Position numbers and translations under genes: made by a program
In this document: piece after piece, positions 8,933 through 17,503 of the stretch
Layout of the letters: each line of letters begins with the position of its first letter
Position numbering within the stretch: position 1 is the first letter of the stretch
Assembly: GCF_014197265.1 (NCBI RefSeq)
Contig: NZ_JACIFH010000001.1
Location: 3,410,001 to 3,474,000, forward strand
Length of the DNA stretch: 64,000 nt
Origin: Microbacterium invictum
Lineage (GTDB): Bacteria > Actinomycetota > Actinomycetes > Actinomycetales > Microbacteriaceae
Direction of reading: 5' to 3'
Notes under the pieces: model-generated
Told to the model about the DNA's origin: nothing
Seen by the model: only the letters and a program-made list of their open reading frames with translations
The model's database searches: none

Positions 8933-9577
8933 TCAGCGGGCGCCTCCCATGGCGCGGAGCCACTCGCCGAACCGCGCATCGGGGAGGGGTGCGGGCACCG
9001 GCACATCGTCCGGCGTGGGCGCGAGGCCCTTGATGAGCAGTTCCAGATGCCGCCGAGCGAGCTCGGCCCCGATCCCCGGCATCCGTGTGGCGATATCGGC
9101 GATCGCGTGGGTGAGCAGCGGGATGTCGGTGGCGGTGAAATCGGCGCGTACCGCCTGCTCGGCCTTGGCCCGATCGATGATCGCGCTGAGCAGTGGCTCG
9201 ATCTCGGCGCGAAGGTGCTCGGCCCCGTGCTCGATGTCGATGAGCAGCAGCTCTCGCACGGCGCGGTTGTGGGACTGGAAATCGACGTACACGCGCAGGA
9301 CGCGGTGCAGCGCGTCCCGCCCGGAGCCCACCGCCGCGCACTCGCGGATCGCGTCGGCCATCTCGGACACCCGGTCGGTGAACAGGGCGTCGACGAGGCC
9401 GGCCTTCGATCCGAACCGGCGGTAGACGGTACCCACGCCCACGCCCGATTCCCGCGCGATGGTCTCGACCGAAGCACCGAGGCCCTCGCGGGCGAACACC
9501 CGCTCCGCCGCCGCGAGCACATCGTCGCGGTTGCGTGCGGCATCCTTGCGCAGCACTCGCGGAGTGGGATCGCTCAC
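8933..9577 (-). CDS. TetR family transcriptional regulator
   Basis: A 214-residue one-component regulator. The N-terminal 60 residues contain the TetR helix-turn-helix (ASVETIARESGVGVGTVYRRFGSK). The C-terminal ligand domain is of the type often found in solvent- and acid-responsive TetRs. It is divergent from the CocE-type hydrolase across 104 bases and upstream of the alcohol dehydrogenase, so it probably controls one or both. I did not find a clear palindrome in the intergenic stretch. Confidence 0.9.
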   Translation of the reverse strand: MSDPTPRVLRKDAARNRDDVLAAAERVFAREGLGASVETIARESGVGVGTVYRRFGSKAGLVDALFTDRVSEMADAIRECAAVGSGRDALHRVLRVYVDFQSHNRAVRELLLIDIEHGAEHLRAEIEPLLSAIIDRAKAEQAVRADFTATDIPLLTHAIADIATRMPGIGAELARRHLELLIKGLAPTPDDVPVPAPLPDARFGEWLRAMGGAR

Positions 9578-9681
9578 TCCGCCACTCTATGTCCGTTCGG
9601 AGAAAGCGGAGCGCATGATTCCGTTTCGTGTACGGTGTGTGCAGGGATCACCCGAACCCGGTACCACCGCAAGGAGGCGGA

Positions 9682-11358
9682 ATGTCCACGCTGCGCCAGC
9701 GCTTCACGAAGATGATCGACCGACGTGTGCGAAAGGGCGTCGCTCTCGGCCCCTACGACGTGGAGGTGGACCGCAATCTGCGTGTGCCGATGGATGACGG
9801 GATCGAACTGCTCGCAGACCTCTATCGACCCGTCGGGGCGGACGGCTCGCTGCCCACGATCGTGATCCGCGGCCCGTATGGTCGCAGCGGCATGCTGGGC
9901 GGCGCAGCCCGGGCACTCGCGTACGAGGGGTTCCCGGTGCTGTTCCAGAGCTCCCGTGGCACATGGGGCTCGCCCGGCGTGTTCCACCCGCAGATCGACG
10001 AGCAGCGCGACGGCATCGCCACGCACCGGTGGGTGCGCCGCCAGCCCTGGTTCACGGGGCGCCTGGCGACCTTCGGTGAGAGCTACATGGGCTACACCCA
10101 GTGGGCGGTCGCGGGCAAGATGGCGCAGGAAGACGCCGTGAACGCGCCTGAAGCCATGGTGCTGCAGATCACGATGCCCGACTTCGGCGCGATCACGTGG
10201 GACAACGGGGCGTTCTCGCTGCGCAACGCCCTCGGCTGGAGCCGGATGATGGACCGGATGGGCCGGGGCGGACCTGTCCTGCTCGGCATGCTCCTGCCCG
10301 ACCCCAAGCTGAAGAAGGCCTTCGATGTGCTGCCGCTGGGTCAGGGTGACTCGGCGGCGACCGGGCATGCGATCGGGTGGTACCAGGACTGGGTGAAGCA
10401 CGAGGACCTCTCCGACCGGTACTGGACGCAGCAGTCGCACACCGCGTCGGTGCCCGATGTCACGGCGCCGGTGCTGATGGTGACCGGCTGGTACGACATC
10501 TTCCTGCCCTGGCAGCTGCGCAATTACGCGCAGCTGGTCGAGGCCGGCCGGCCGCCGGTGCTGACGGTGGGCCCCTGGGGGCACATCTCGCGCGGCAAGG
10601 CGGCCCCGGCGCACAACGACACCATCGCGTTTCTCAAGCACACGTTCCGCGACGAGCCCTGGGACCGGCCGGCACCGGTCCGTGCCTACCAGACCGGCCT
10701 GGAGCAGTGGCACGACCTCGAGATGTGGCCGCCGGCAGGCTCCGAGCAGACACCGTTCCACCTCGGCGCCGACGGTGCGGTCGCGCGCGAGCCGGTGACC
10801 GCCGGCACGACCGGCTACACCTATGACCCCGATCAGGCCACACCTGCCGTCGGCGGTCCGAGCCTGACCCCCGACACCGACCCGATGGACAATGCGGCGC
10901 ACGAGCAGCGCAGCGACGTGCTGACCTTCCGCTCCGGGGCGCTCGACCAGCCGCTCGACGTCGCGGGCGAACCGGTGGGGGTCATCCGCGTCCGTTCGAC
11001 CGCACCGAGCTTCGACGTGTTCGTCCGGATCACCGATGTCCATCCCGACGGCCGCTCGATGACGGTCTGCGACGGCATCCGCCGGATCGGCTCGGTCGGT
11101 ACGCGGGCAACCGATCCCGAACCGGATGGGGACGGGTTCAGGGAGGTCGCCGTGACACTGTGGCCGACGTTCCACCGGTTCGCTCCCGGCCACCGGGTGG
11201 GGATCCAGATCAGCTCCGGAGCTCATCCCCGATACGCCCGGAACCCGGGAACGGGCGAGCCGGCGTTCGAAGCGGCGACCACGGTCATCGCCCAGCAGAC
11301 GATCGCGCACGGCGGCGACACGGGCAGCCGCATCGAGCTGCCGGTCTGGGTGCACTGA
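9682..11358 (+). CDS. CocE/NonD family hydrolase (X-Pro dipeptidyl-peptidase-like)
   Basis: A 558-residue alpha/beta hydrolase. The nucleophile is S134 in GESYMG, preceded by the family-typical SSRGTWGS and WVRRQPWF. The C-terminal third is the jelly-roll domain of CocE/X-Pro peptidases (GVIRVRSTAPSFDVFVRITDV and RVGIQISSGAHPR). The start at 9682 is chosen because AAGGAGG lies 4-10 bases before the ATG; the open frame runs further up without an SD. Members hydrolyse cocaine-like esters, acylated beta-lactams or X-Pro peptides. No signal peptide is seen, so it is probably cytoplasmic. Its natural substrate is unknown. Confidence 0.88.
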   Translation: MSTLRQRFTKMIDRRVRKGVALGPYDVEVDRNLRVPMDDGIELLADLYRPVGADGSLPTIVIRGPYGRSGMLGGAARALAYEGFPVLFQSSRGTWGSPGVFHPQIDEQRDGIATHRWVRRQPWFTGRLATFGESYMGYTQWAVAGKMAQEDAVNAPEAMVLQITMPDFGAITWDNGAFSLRNALGWSRMMDRMGRGGPVLLGMLLPDPKLKKAFDVLPLGQGDSAATGHAIGWYQDWVKHEDLSDRYWTQQSHTASVPDVTAPVLMVTGWYDIFLPWQLRNYAQLVEAGRPPVLTVGPWGHISRGKAAPAHNDTIAFLKHTFRDEPWDRPAPVRAYQTGLEQWHDLEMWPPAGSEQTPFHLGADGAVAREPVTAGTTGYTYDPDQATPAVGGPSLTPDTDPMDNAAHEQRSDVLTFRSGALDQPLDVAGEPVGVIRVRSTAPSFDVFVRITDVHPDGRSMTVCDGIRRIGSVGTRATDPEPDGDGFREVAVTLWPTFHRFAPGHRVGIQISSGAHPRYARNPGTGEPAFEAATTVIAQQTIAHGGDTGSRIELPVWVH

Positions 11359-11440
11359 CATCACCGAACTGCCCCTCGTGCCGGGCCCCTGCGGGATGCG
11401 ACGATGTGAGTACGCATCGGACACGCATCGGGAGGCTCCC

Positions 11441-11647
11441 ATGGCCAGCCACGGCATCGACGAGAACGCGGCGTTCGCCGAGATCCTCGAGCGACTCACC
11501 AAGAAGTACGCCGAGGTACCGCCGGAGCGGATCGAGGCGATCGTGAACGAGGTCCGAGCCGAGATGAGCTCGGCCAAAGTGCGCGACTTCGTCCCGGTGC
11601 TCGCCGAGCGCGAAGTCAAGAAGCGCGTCAAGCTCGAGCTCGCCTGA
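11441..11647 (+). CDS. Small three-helix bundle protein
   Basis: A 68-residue, highly charged helical protein with repeated acidic and basic residues (LERLTKKYAEVPPERIEAIV, then VNEVRAEMSS). It resembles the short actinobacterial three-helix-bundle dimerization proteins. GGGAGG precedes the ATG by 4 bases. It stops directly before the GTG of the phosphopantetheinyl transferase-like gene (TGAGTG), so the two are probably co-translated. Function is unknown. Confidence 0.75.
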   Translation: MASHGIDENAAFAEILERLTKKYAEVPPERIEAIVNEVRAEMSSAKVRDFVPVLAEREVKKRVKLELA

Positions 11648-12256
11648 GTGCTGCCGTCGCCAGGCGGACAGCCCAGGGCCCGGGCTCGCTGCGGCCCGGT
11701 GCTGGTCGGGTGGACAGATGCGTCACCGCCGGAGCGATTCGCCGCGGGGCGGCGGCTCCTGGCCGATCTCGCCCGCGAGCTCGGCGGCCCCGAGTCGCTC
11801 ACGGTGATCAGCCGGTGCGCCGTATGCGGCGGAGACCACGGCCGGCCGGTCGACCCCTCCGGTCGCTTCGCGCTGAGCGTCGGCTACGCGGCCGGCCTCG
11901 TCGCGGCGGCGGCGGTGCCGGCGACTGTCGCCCCCGAAGTGGGAGTCGACGTCGAGCGCACCGCTCCGGCATCCACTCGCGACAGCGGCGAACTCGCGAG
12001 CCTGTTCGCCCCGCGACCGGCGCCGGACCTGCGGGGATGGACGGCGATCGAAGCGGTGCTCAAGGCCGATGGGCGGGGACTGCTCGTTCCGCCCGATCGG
12101 GTCGTCTTCACGGGCGCACCCGGGGTCCTCCTCGGCGACGGCCGGCTCGCCACGGTACCCGGTGCCGGCGGGTCGTTCGAGGTGGTTCCGGTGCCCGCGC
12201 CGGAGGGGTTCGTGATCAGCGTCGCGATCGGGACGGCGTGGATGCCGGGGTCCTGA
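11648..12256 (+). CDS. 4'-phosphopantetheinyl transferase superfamily protein
   Basis: A 202-residue protein with the marks of Sfp-type phosphopantetheinyl transferases: an N-terminal CxxCGGDHGRP stretch, the magnesium-binding GVDVE (near residue 98) and the W-x3-EA-x3-K-x2-G-x-G pattern (WTAIEAVLKADGRG). Such enzymes move phosphopantetheine from CoA to the serine of a carrier protein. The obvious client is the carrier domain (S551) of the synthetase encoded 1.3 kb away. The GTG start follows the preceding stop immediately. The last 41 bases overlap the 3' end of the convergent M1 peptidase gene. It is shorter and more divergent than Sfp, so activity is inferred. Confidence 0.75.
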   Translation: MLPSPGGQPRARARCGPVLVGWTDASPPERFAAGRRLLADLARELGGPESLTVISRCAVCGGDHGRPVDPSGRFALSVGYAAGLVAAAAVPATVAPEVGVDVERTAPASTRDSGELASLFAPRPAPDLRGWTAIEAVLKADGRGLLVPPDRVVFTGAPGVLLGDGRLATVPGAGGSFEVVPVPAPEGFVISVAIGTAWMPGS

Positions 12257-13565
12257 CCCGGCTCTTCGCTCCCACGTCCGGCAATTCGGGCAGCGGATGC
12301 TCGAACAGCCAGGACTGGAAGAGGTCGACGTGCCGCGACCCGGACAGCTCCTCGACCAGGTCGAGGAAGTCGCCCGTCTCGGCCGTGGACCCGCCGAACC
12401 GCGCCGTCCACGTCTGCAGCAGCGCGAAGAACCCGTCGTCGCCGACGGTCAGCCGCAGCGCGTGCAGCGTGAGCGCGCCGCGCTTGTAGATGCGGTCGTC
12501 GAACATGTCGTCCGGACCGGGGTCGCCCACGATCAGGTCTTCGGGCAGCCGGGTCAGCAGATCGTAGTGCTCGGCGGCGCTGACGTGCGCGGCGGGGCCG
12601 CCGGACTCCTCGGCCCAGATCCACTCCGCGTAGCACGCGAACCCCTCGTTCAGCCAGATGTCTCTCCACTGCGCGAGGCCGACGCTGTTGCCGAACCACT
12701 GGTGGGCGAGCTCGTGCGCGACGAGCCGCTCGAGGCCGCCCTCGCCGTCGATGTGGTTGGCGCCGAAGATGCCCATGCTCTGCGCTTCGAGGGGGATCTC
12801 GAGGTCGTCAGGGGTGACCACGACCGTGTACCCGAGATGCGGGTAGGGGCCGAAGGACGCCTCGAAGACGTTCATCATCTGCGGCAGGTCGGCGAAGTCG
12901 GCGTGCACCCGGCCCGCGAGCGGGCGCGGGTAGAACAGGGTCCCGGTGGCGTCGCCCACGTCGACGGTCTCGCGGAAGTACCTGCCGATCTGGAGTGTGA
13001 CGAGGTAGGTCGGAGTGGGTTCGTCGAGCCGGAACTCCCACACCGCCTTGCCCTTGCGGGTGCTCTTTGTCGCGGGGACGCCGGTCACCACCGTGTAGCC
13101 CGGGTCGGTGGCGATCTCGATGCGGTAGGTCGCCTTGTCGACGGGCACGTCGTTGCAGGGGAACCAGGTCGCCGCTCCCGTGGGCTGGGATGCCACGATG
13201 ATGCCGTCCTCGAGCTCCTCCCAGCCGATCAGTCCCCAGCGGGTGCGGCGCGGCCGCGGCGCGCCGGCGTAGGTCACCGTGACGGTGAGCTCGGTGCCGG
13301 CCTCGACGGCGGCGCCGAGTGCGATGCGGACCTTCCGATCGGTCTGGCGGAAGCCGGCGCGGCTGTCCTGGGCCACGCGCACCCGGCTGACCTTGAGCCC
13401 GACGAGGTCGAGCAGCACGGTCTGCGTCGGGGCGAGGGTCCGGATGCGCAGCACGGCGGTGGCGGCGAGCCGGTTGGTCGACATCTTGTAGTCGAGCGTG
13501 AGGTCGTAGTGCTCCACCTGGATCGCGGCGTCGCCGCTCTGCGGTGTGTACGGATCGACGGTCAT
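12216..13565 (-). CDS. M1 family zinc aminopeptidase, single catalytic unit
   Basis: A 449-residue metallopeptidase with the zinc motif H284-E-L-A-H288 and third ligand E307 (WLNEGFACYAEW), exactly 18 residues after the second histidine. The N-terminal beta-saddle domain is present, while the large C-terminal helical domain of PepN-type enzymes is missing, as in the compact M1 members. There is no signal peptide. The ATG at 13565 overlaps the stop of the synthetase gene (TGATG), so it is translationally coupled to it. From memory, the poly-lysine-degrading enzymes of Streptomyces albulus are zinc aminopeptidases, so a product-trimming or self-protection role is a reasonable inference. A general peptidase role is the alternative. 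Confidence 0.88.
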   Translation of the reverse strand: MTVDPYTPQSGDAAIQVEHYDLTLDYKMSTNRLAATAVLRIRTLAPTQTVLLDLVGLKVSRVRVAQDSRAGFRQTDRKVRIALGAAVEAGTELTVTVTYAGAPRPRRTRWGLIGWEELEDGIIVASQPTGAATWFPCNDVPVDKATYRIEIATDPGYTVVTGVPATKSTRKGKAVWEFRLDEPTPTYLVTLQIGRYFRETVDVGDATGTLFYPRPLAGRVHADFADLPQMMNVFEASFGPYPHLGYTVVVTPDDLEIPLEAQSMGIFGANHIDGEGGLERLVAHELAHQWFGNSVGLAQWRDIWLNEGFACYAEWIWAEESGGPAAHVSAAEHYDLLTRLPEDLIVGDPGPDDMFDDRIYKRGALTLHALRLTVGDDGFFALLQTWTARFGGSTAETGDFLDLVEELSGSRHVDLFQSWLFEHPLPELPDVGAKSRVRTPASTPSRSRR

Positions 13566-16500
13566 CACTCGGTCGCCTGATAGGCCCTGACCTTCACCGC
13601 CCGCCACGGACCGATCGGGTTGCCGCTCCAGCGGCTGCCGACGGGAACGACCTCACCCCGCATGACGAGGGATGCCGGGCCGACGGTCGCGTTCGCACCC
13701 AGCGCCGCCGCGGGGAGGATCACGCTGTGCGGGCCCAGGGTGGCACCGGCCTCCAGGGTGACGGTGTCGATGCTCATCACTCGATCATGGAACAGATGCG
13801 TCTGAACCACACATCCTCGGTTGACGGTCGCGCCGTCGCCGAGCGTGACGAGGTCGGGCTCGGGCAGCCAGTAGCTGTCGGTCCACACCCCGCGGCCCAC
13901 CTTGGCGCCCAGTGAGCGCAGCCAGACGGCGAGGGCCGGCGTGCCGGCGGCGGCGCCGGCGAACCACGGCGCGGCGACCATCTCGGTGAAGGTGTCGGAC
14001 ACTTCGGTGCGCCACACGAAGCTCGACCAGAGCGGGTGCTCGCCCGGCCGGATGGGGCCGACGATCACCCACTTCGCCACGGTGGTGATGCCGGCGGCCA
14101 CCGCGCCGGCGGCGAGCATGACACCGCCCGACAGCGCCCCGGCGACGGCGAGACCCCACGTGTCGAGCAGCCACGCGAGCGTTCCCAGGACGGCGAGGCC
14201 CAGTGCGCAGGTGACCACGACGGGGACGAACCGGCACAGCTCCCACAGTGCGCGGGCCACGCGCAGGCCGGTGCGGGGCCGGTAGGTGCGCTCGAGGTCC
14301 GAGTCGTTGACGACGCGGCGCAGACGCACGGCCGGCGATCCCAGCCACGACGAACCGGGCTTCGACTTCTCGGGGGCCACCGACAGCACCGCGACCAGGC
14401 CGTCCTTCGGGACGCGGTGCCCGGCCGACGCCGTGCCGGAGTTGCCCAGGAACGCGCGCTTGCCGATGCGGGCGGGCCCGACCCGCATCCAGCCGCCGCT
14501 GAGCTCATACGTGCCCACCATCGTGTCGTCGGCGAGGAATGCGCCGTCGTCGATCGTCGTCATCGAGGGGATGAGCAGCACGGTGGACGCCTCGACCTCA
14601 CGCCCGACCCGGGCGCCGAGCATCCGCAGCCAGATGGGCGTGAACAGGCTCGAGTAGAGGGGGAACAGGATCGTCCGGGAGGAGTCGAGCAGACGCTCGG
14701 TCGTCCACGCCTGCCAGCCCACGCGGCTGCGCACCGGGTGCACGCCCGCCACGAGCCCGAGCGCCAGTAGGCGCACGAGCACCAGCACCGCACCGGCGAA
14801 CACCACGCCCGTCACCAGCGTCGCCGGAACGAGCCAGATCAGCAGGCCCGGGATCGTGGCTGCCAGGCTGGCCGAACCGCGCACCCCCGCGGCCAGGACG
14901 AGCGCGCCGACGGCCATGGCCACGAAGGGGAGCAGCCCCAGGACCGCTGAGGAGAGCGCGTAGGCCCACAGCCACCGCCGGCCGGCCGGGGGACGATCGG
15001 ACGCCATCGGCGTCGACGTCCCGCCGACGCGGGCGGCGGGGGACCCGGCCCAGCGCTGACCTGCGCGCACGCGGCCGAACACGGCCGAGCCCGGGGCGAT
15101 CTCGGCACCCCGGCCGATCCGGGTGCCGGGAGCGAGTGTGCTGCGGGAGCCGATCGTCGCCCCCGCGCCGATACGGATGGCGCCGATGCGGACAGTGTCG
15201 CCGTCGATCCAGTAGCCGGTGAGATCCACCTCGGGTTCGATCGCCGCGCCCGCGCCGATCTCGAGCATGCCGGTCACCGGCGGCAGCGTGTGCAAGTCGA
15301 CGTCCGCGCCGATGCGCGCACCGAGGGCGCGCGCGTAGTACGCGACCCACGGTGCACCGGCGAGGCCCACCGGGTCGACCTGCTGCGCGACCTGCTCGGC
15401 AAGCCACAGTCTCAGGTGCACTCCGCCGCCCCGCGGGTAGTCGCCGGGCTTGACCCCGGACAGCAGGATGCGCGCGGCAAGGGTCGACACCGCCATCCGG
15501 CCGAACGGCGTCACGAACACCACGAGACCCGCCAGCACCGCCCACGGCGGCGGGTCCGGCAGGAACTCGAAGCCCGGCACCAGCCGCAGCAGCCAGCTCG
15601 CGGTGAGCAGCCAGGTGATCCAGCGGGCACCGCTGAGGATGAACAGGGGGATGCCGGCGAGCGTCTGCACCCACTGCATGCGCCTCGGGGTGGGGTGCGC
15701 GGTGGAGAAGGATGCCGGTGTGTCGTCGCCGGAGGCTTCGTCCTCGACGGCATCGGCCATCTGACGCAGGCGCGGGAGGTCATAGACGTCGGCCATGGTG
15801 AACTCGGGAGCCCGGGTCCGGATCCGTGACACCAGCTGGGCAGCGGCGAGCGACCCGCCGCCGAACTGGAAGAAGTCCTCGTCCTCGTCGGCGGGGCGCG
15901 CGCCCAGCACGGCGACCCACTGCTCGGCCAGCCACGCCGCCGTACCCGACAGGCCGGAGTCCCCGGCATCCGTGTCCACCAGAGGCCACGGGAGCGCGGC
16001 CCGGTCGACCTTTCCGGAGGTGCGCACCGGGAGGTCTTCGATGACGGCGAGCAGCGGGATCAGGGGAGCCGGCAGCATCTCCGTCAGCTGCGCGCGAGCC
16101 TGTTGCCGGTCGAAGCCGTCATCGGGCACCACATAGCCGACCAGGAGTGACACGCCGGCCTCGGTCTTCTGCACGGCGACCGTCGCGCCCGACACCGCCG
16201 TGAGCGATTGCAGGGCTGCTTCGACCTCGCCGAGTTCGATGCGACGTCCGCCGATCTTGACCTGATCGTCGGCGCGACCCTGGAACAGCAGACCCTCCGG
16301 ATCCGCGCGCACCAGGTCGCCGGAGCGGTACGCGCGGTCCCAGCCGAGGGTCGGCATGGGCGCGTACTTCTCGGCATCCTTCGCCGGATCGAGGTAGCGG
16401 GCCAGCCCGACACCGCCGATGATCAGTTCGCCGACCCCGCCCTCGGCGACGGGCAGGCCCTCGCCGTCGACGACGGCCAGCGCCCAGCCGTCGAGGGGCA

Positions 16501-17503
16501 GTCCGATCCGCACCGGCCCGTCGCCGGTCATGAGGGCGGCGCAGGCGACGACCGTCGCCTCGGTCGGTCCGTAGGTGTTCCACAGCTCGCGGCCGTCGCC
16601 GACGAGCCGGGCGACCAGCTCGGGCGGGCAGGCCTCGCCGCCGAAGATCAGCAGCCGGACGTTCTCGATCGCGTCGGCCGGCCACAGCGCCGCCAGGGTC
16701 GGCACGGTCGAGACGACGGTGATGGAGTGGCCGACCAGCCAGGGCCCGAGGTCTTCGCCCGACCGGACCAGAGCGCGGGGCGCGGGCACGAGGCACGCGC
16801 CGTGCCGCCACGCCAGCCACATCTCTTCGCACGACGCGTCGAAGGCGACGGACAGGCCCGCCAGCACGCGGTCGCCCGGGCGGAGCGGGTCGTCGGGCAG
16901 GAACATCCGGGCCTCGGCGTCGACGAACGCCGCCGCCGACCGGTGCGACACCGCGACGCCCTTCGGCACGCCGGTCGACCCCGAGGTGAAGATGATCCAG
17001 GCGTCGTCGTCGATGGTCGGCGGTGGCACGATCGGGGTCGCGCTCGAACTGGGATGCGGATCGTCGCCGTCGAACAGGCCAGCCGGCCTGGCTGCGGTGA
17101 GCGGAGCGGTCGGGCGGTAGACGCCGTGCGCTGTCACCACGCCGCGCACCCCGGCCTCGGTGAAGACCAGGTCGGCGCGCTCCTGCGGGTCGTCGGCGTC
17201 GACGGGTACGTAGGCGGCGCCGGCCGCCATGATCCCGAGGATCGCCACGTACAGCTCGCGATCGCCGGACGGCATGCGCACGCCGACCCGGTCGCCGCGT
17301 GCGACGCCGTGCTCGTGCAGCCGCGCCGCCATCTGCCACACCCGGGCGAGCAGCTCGGCATAGCTCAGCGCCCCGTCGGCGTCTTCGAGCGCGGACGCTT
17401 CGGGGTACCGCTTCGCGGCGGCGTGCAGGATGTCGATGAGGGTGCGCGGCGCCGGTGCCTCGCCGCGGCGGTCGAAGATCTGCTGCACGGCCGCGTCGAT
17501 CAC
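13565..17503 (-). CDS. Pls/PosA-type nonribosomal peptide synthetase (A-T-membrane-tandem C-terminal domains), probable lysine-activating
   Basis: A 1312-residue single-module synthetase. The adenylation domain (about 20-500) shows FTSGSTGVPKG, NTYGPTE, YRSGDLVR, GRADDQVKIGGRRIE and TSGKVDR. A carrier domain has S551 in FGGGSLAAAQ. After that come about six hydrophobic segments and three tandem hexapeptide-like C-terminal domains, the layout of epsilon-poly-lysine synthetase (Pls). There is no condensation or thioesterase domain of normal type. Aligning by eye to GrsA gives specificity residues D222, A223, E226, then S, I, G, T, V, V and the invariant K, resembling published lysine-type codes. 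The GTG start at 17503 overlaps the upstream gene by GTGA. The open frame continues upstream but only as the shadow of the lysine-rich gene. Confidence 0.88.
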   Translation of the reverse strand: MIDAAVQQIFDRRGEAPAPRTLIDILHAAAKRYPEASALEDADGALSYAELLARVWQMAARLHEHGVARGDRVGVRMPSGDRELYVAILGIMAAGAAYVPVDADDPQERADLVFTEAGVRGVVTAHGVYRPTAPLTAARPAGLFDGDDPHPSSSATPIVPPPTIDDDAWIIFTSGSTGVPKGVAVSHRSAAAFVDAEARMFLPDDPLRPGDRVLAGLSVAFDASCEEMWLAWRHGACLVPAPRALVRSGEDLGPWLVGHSITVVSTVPTLAALWPADAIENVRLLIFGGEACPPELVARLVGDGRELWNTYGPTEATVVACAALMTGDGPVRIGLPLDGWALAVVDGEGLPVAEGGVGELIIGGVGLARYLDPAKDAEKYAPMPTLGWDRAYRSGDLVRADPEGLLFQGRADDQVKIGGRRIELGEVEAALQSLTAVSGATVAVQKTEAGVSLLVGYVVPDDGFDRQQARAQLTEMLPAPLIPLLAVIEDLPVRTSGKVDRAALPWPLVDTDAGDSGLSGTAAWLAEQWVAVLGARPADEDEDFFQFGGGSLAAAQLVSRIRTRAPEFTMADVYDLPRLRQMADAVEDEASGDDTPASFSTAHPTPRRMQWVQTLAGIPLFILSGARWITWLLTASWLLRLVPGFEFLPDPPPWAVLAGLVVFVTPFGRMAVSTLAARILLSGVKPGDYPRGGGVHLRLWLAEQVAQQVDPVGLAGAPWVAYYARALGARIGADVDLHTLPPVTGMLEIGAGAAIEPEVDLTGYWIDGDTVRIGAIRIGAGATIGSRSTLAPGTRIGRGAEIAPGSAVFGRVRAGQRWAGSPAARVGGTSTPMASDRPPAGRRWLWAYALSSAVLGLLPFVAMAVGALVLAAGVRGSASLAATIPGLLIWLVPATLVTGVVFAGAVLVLVRLLALGLVAGVHPVRSRVGWQAWTTERLLDSSRTILFPLYSSLFTPIWLRMLGARVGREVEASTVLLIPSMTTIDDGAFLADDTMVGTYELSGGWMRVGPARIGKRAFLGNSGTASAGHRVPKDGLVAVLSVAPEKSKPGSSWLGSPAVRLRRVVNDSDLERTYRPRTGLRVARALWELCRFVPVVVTCALGLAVLGTLAWLLDTWGLAVAGALSGGVMLAAGAVAAGITTVAKWVIVGPIRPGEHPLWSSFVWRTEVSDTFTEMVAAPWFAGAAAGTPALAVWLRSLGAKVGRGVWTDSYWLPEPDLVTLGDGATVNRGCVVQTHLFHDRVMSIDTVTLEAGATLGPHSVILPAAALGANATVGPASLVMRGEVVPVGSRWSGNPIGPWRAVKVRAYQATE

